DNA of 35,859 bases from Chara braunii (Eukaryota > Streptophyta > Charophyceae > Charales > Characeae): the NCBI GenBank assembly GCA_003427395.1, contig BFEA01000807.1, forward strand, positions 17,372 to 53,230, read 5' to 3'. Shown here in pieces: positions 32,897 through 35,859 of this stretch. The notes below the pieces were generated by a model. It searched no databases. It saw only the letters and a program-made list of their open reading frames with translations, and was not told the origin of the DNA. Position 1 is the stretch's first letter. Each line of letters begins with the position of its first letter. Made by a program: the position numbers and the translations under genes.

Positions 32897-33708
32897 ATGA
32901 CGGTGCAACAAAAGACGAGATGGAGTGTGATCCTTGGATGAAGGTCCCCCCGCTCACTGATGCTCCCCTGGACTCGTGGAAAGAGCTTGAATGGGACATA
33001 ATGCTCAGGGAGTGTCCGTGAGCGGACGACTACAAGTTCGCTAACATGTGCGAGTTTGGGAGTTTCATTCCCGTGCCTAGAGTTGTGCTCGGTTCAGTTC
33101 GGTGTCGTCGCTTGAGTGCAAAGCTGAATATTCCTCGTCATCAGAATATGCTGGCCTGCAACGTCGTGACTGCTTCGCCGCGCACATGGTCTCATGCGCT
33201 GAAACACGAGTTACTTGCCTGTGCACGACATTCCGAGTTCCTCGATGAGTACCCATTGCACTCTCCAGGGCTAAAGCCTCGAGCAGTTTCCTACTGTTGC
33301 GTTAGATTGCGTCCCGGAAAGTTATTCTTGTCTAGGGTCCTTTGCGTCGCGTGTTCGAATCGGAATAGGACATTGACTGACGATATGGTCTACGTGTCCA
33401 GGAATGAGTTGCACCTTGGGAGAGACGGGATCGGTTTGGTCACAATAGAATTCGAAGAGACATGGGATTTGGTAATCGAGGATAAGGTGGACGATGTGGA
33501 CGCATGGCGTGAGGTTGAAGCTCAAGCGTCCTCTATACGGGATGCTATAGGCAGATCTCTGGCCGGAAGGACCGGGTTCGCTCGCATGAAATATATTTCT
33601 ATGTTCGTGGAAGATGCTCCAGTCGATGCGCTGCAGTGTCTTACGTTCGGGTCGCCTGTTCGAACTTTGAATGAACGCATGTACATACCGGTCTGTCGTC
33701 ATCGGTAG
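32897..33708 (+). pseudogene. Unknown tandem family B, copy 1 (broken)
   Basis: The three copies share an ATGACGRT start (32897, 34188, 35418). In copy 1 the first codons are out of phase with the rest. From the next ATG (32920) the frame reads ECDPWMKVPPLTDAPLDSW, meets a TGA at 33019-33021, then continues YKFANMCEFGSFIPVPRVVL. It goes on through SPRTWSHALKHELLACARHS, AVSYCCVRLRPGKLFLSRVL, CVACSNRNRTLTDDM and VYVSRNELHLGRD to 33708. The 220-codon part after the stop is intact. The family is unknown to me. Conserved cysteines (CARH, YCCVRL, LCVACSN) may bind metal. It has a Trp/Asp-rich front and a strand-rich centre. Confidence 0.55.
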
Positions 33709-33796
33709 AAGTGAAAGTTCTGAACGGATGTTACACTCCGATTTCCTTATACATTACACACATGAGATCATGGTGTGCGCACCTATCTCTCCATCT

Positions 33797-33896
33797 AAGT
33801 GCGAGTTCACTCGCACTTGCTGTATGCGCCCCGAGCATTCCACTTCAGTGGTGTGACCACCTGGCTCTCCATCTAACTGCGAGTTCACTCGCACTT
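33797..33896. promoter_or_regulatory. Two near-perfect 22-nt palindromes between family B copies 1 and 2
   Basis: 33797-33818 has perfect 9-nt arms AAGTGCGAG and CTCGCACTT with centre TTCA. 33875-33896 differs by one base. Both follow CTCTCCATCTAA, the same context as the palindrome in the right TIR (31513-31546), so all three belong to one longer repeat. Confidence 0.8.
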
Positions 33897-34187
33897 GTGC
33901 TCTGAACCCCGAGCAATCCGCTTAAGTGAATGTCTTGACGACTGCGTGTGGGCGTGGCCACGACAGTTCCCGTTCGCTAACTATGTTCAAGAGTGTCAAC
34001 GTGCCCGTGTGTATCGTTTGGTATGTGCGCGTGGTGTGTAGGGTGCGTAATGGAGGCGACCTTCTCGACACCACGAATCATGGAGTCGATCTTCTCGACA
34101 CCACGGACCATGAGTCCCGAGACGCACATTCGCTTGGCAGAACCGTTTCCTCCTTGCGCGAGATCCGTGCAGTATTTTAACGGTGTA

Positions 34188-35054
34188 ATGACGATCCACG
34201 GAGCGACCGCAGAGGACTTCAACGAGGACCCCTGGATGACCGTCGTCTCGTGCATGGACGGGCATATTGACGGTTGGTGCGATGGGAATTGGGCCACGAT
34301 GGAGAGTCGCTGCCCTTGGGCAAGCCAGTACAAGTTCGCCAACATGTTGGAGTTCGGGAACCTCATCCCGCTGTCTAACACTGTCCTCGGACACAAGTTC
34401 CTGAACCATATGCGCAGAGCACTGGGCTGCATTAGCCGCCATTTCAGCCGCCTCGAGTGCCACTACGTCAGGTCGTCACCATGAACTTGGGGAGGCTCGC
34501 GGAAACAAGAGTTGGTGGACTGCGCTCGTCACCGCTCGTTCCTGGAGCAGTACCCACTCCAGTGCCCCGGGAATTCTCCACAAGCTGTGCCATAGTGTTG
34601 TGTGCGATTAACTGTGTCCGGGTCTGATTTCGCCAGAGTTCTATGTGTCGCTGCTTCGAACAAGAGCAGGAAACTCGTCGATGTAGTTGTACTTGTATCA
34701 CACAACGAGGTGGTAATTGAGGGGTCCAAATTTGTGCCGACGCGCGGGCCTGCGCGTGTAGATGGGTGGCGATATTTTGTGATAGCAGGGCGGGTCCAAA
34801 ACTTTTCGTTGTCCCGTGAGGTTGAGGAGAAAGTGTCTGACATACGGGACTGTATAGGGAATTCCTTAGCACAACCGGGAGTGTTTGTCATGATGAAATA
34901 CATGTCCGTCTTTTCGGAGAGTGTATCAGTCGACGAACCGCAGATCCGCATGTACGGATCATCAATAAATGCTTTGTATGGCTTCGGTACACGACCTTGT
35001 CCCCGGGGAACCCCGAATGTCACTAGAACTGGACGTGTGGTCAGACTTAAGTGA
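34188..35054 (+). pseudogene. Unknown tandem family B, copy 2 (two stops)
   Basis: One frame runs the whole length: DPWMTVVSCMDGHIDGWCDG, NWATMESRCPWASQYKFANM, LEFGNLIPL, then a TGA at 34482-34484 where copies 1 and 3 have an Arg codon (SSPRTW, ASPRTW). KQELVDCARHRSFLEQYP follows. There is a TAG where copies 1 and 3 have a Ser codon before YCCVRL. Then comes RVLCVAASNKSRKLVDVVVL, VSHNEVVIEG and a 3' part (SLSREVEEKVSDIRDCIGNS) matching copy 1. The first change is CGA to TGA, the kind expected from deamination of methylated CpG. An open frame extends upstream to 33993 across short direct repeats (CTCGACACCACG). Confidence 0.55.
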
Positions 35055-35146
35055 GAGTTCACTCGCACTTTGCTTAAGTGAGAGTTCACTCGCACTTTGC
35101 TTAAGTGAGAGTCCACTCGCACGTAAGTGAGAGTTCACTCGCACTT
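35049..35146. promoter_or_regulatory. Tandem array of four 22-nt palindromes upstream of family B copy 3
   Basis: Starts at 35049, 35076, 35103 and 35125, spaced 27, 27 and 22 bp. All share the left arm AAGTGAGAG and right arm CTCGCAC(T/G)T. The shared C-to-A change in the left arm shows local amplification from one copy. Confidence 0.85.
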
Positions 35147-35417
35147 TGATTAAGTGAGGAGCTTGTCGATATATAGTGCGGGGCGTGACGATTGAGTGTT
35201 GGCCGCACCAGGGGACTTATCATTGGCCAACTTTATTAACGACGGTCTACACGTCCGTATGTGTCGTTTGTGTGTCCGTGATGTGTAGGAAGCGTAATGT
35301 CGTCGAGACCTTCGACAAGCGTCAGCATGAGTCCCGAGACGCACATGCGCTTGAGTCCCGAGAAGCACATGCGCTTAGCAAAACCGTTTTCACCTTGTGC
35401 GAGATCGGTGCGGCATC

Positions 35418-35859
35418 ATGACGGTCAAACGTGGATCGACGAAGCAGCCAAGGAGGACTTCGACGAGGACCCATGGATGACCATCGTCCCGTACATGAAC
35501 CTGCATCTCGACGAATGGAACGATAATGATTGGAAGGCGATGGAGCGTGCCTGCCCTCAGGCAAGCCATTACAAGTTTGCCAACATGTTAGAGTTCGGAA
35601 GCCTCATTGCACTGCCTGATGGTGTCCTCCANCGAAAGACCCTGGACGATAAGGGTAAACCGATCCGCTACCGTACCAGCTTCAGACGTCGCCTCCACTG
35701 CGAGTACATCACATCTTCGCCACGAACATGGGGAAGTTCGCAGAAGCAAGAGTTGGTGGACTGCGCTCGTCATTGTTCATTCTTGGAACACTACCCACCC
35801 CGTTGCCCAGGGACTTCTCCACAAGCTATATCATATTGTTGTGTGCGGTTGACTGATGA
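35418..35859 (+). pseudogene. Unknown tandem family B, copy 3 (frameshifted, cut by window end)
   Basis: The ATG at 35418 is one base out of phase with the conserved frame, which reads EDFDEDPWMTIVPYMNLHLD. It continues through MERACPQASHYKFANMLEFG, SLIALPDGVL, TSSPRTWGSSQKQELVDCAR, FLEHYPPRCPG and AISYCCVRL to the window edge. An undetermined base lies at 35632. Apart from the early shift I see no stop before the edge. About half of the gene is missing from the window. Confidence 0.5.

Noticed and set aside
35049-35146. CRISPR-like array of palindromic repeats
   Set aside because: The intervals are 0-5 bp with no unique spacers, and the context is eukaryotic with no cas genes.

Overview
The window looks like a repeat-rich nuclear contig of a streptophyte green alga, most like a stonewort (Chara). 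The reasons are spliceosomal-type introns, very large microsatellite content, long spacers and plant-style mobile-element genes. The organism call is an inference from style, not from a marker gene. There are no rRNA, tRNA or bacterial operon signals. Two ambiguous bases (13098, 35632) mark assembly uncertainty, so some frame breaks may be consensus errors.

Region 1-7.4 kb is non-coding: (CA)n and poly-T tracts, a GGGATTCAAC minisatellite, a 1.9-kb higher-order array of ATCT and ATCA tetranucleotides, an AT-rich MITE-like segment, and short direct repeats.

Region 7.4-32.6 kb is the main object. A 1.44-kb segment (7488-8930) recurs inverted at 31189-32562, each copy ending outward in a (GA/CT)n run. 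The roughly 25-kb unit between these ends looks like a giant DNA transposon with long terminal inverted repeats (TIRs). On the minus strand of its left half are an Ulp1-type cysteine protease gene (10124-12872) and a large gene (about 13352-18409) that combines a ParB/sulfiredoxin-fold domain with a beta-class amino-methyltransferase-like domain. On the plus strand of its right half are a broken gene with the DGMDQ...REN...GHxHxDID signature of DUF7869-like transposase-like proteins (22922-26095), three tandem copies of an unknown CPYC-tailed protein (26193-29749), and an unknown 225-aa gene (30013-30690). The middle (18.4-22.9 kb) is repeats.

Beyond the right TIR (32.6-35.9 kb) is a second unknown family in three tandem copies, the last cut by the window end.

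The most striking signal is an imperfect palindrome of constant 22-nt length (arm AAGTGCGAR, 4-nt centre, arm YTCGCACTT). I count more than 30 copies, all from 8.6 kb rightward, lying in spacers and often 70-100 bp before a start codon. It suggests a shared promoter or protein-binding module of the element. Most genes carry stops or frameshifts. The catalytic part of the Ulp1 gene, the third CPYC paralogue and the 225-aa gene are intact as read.
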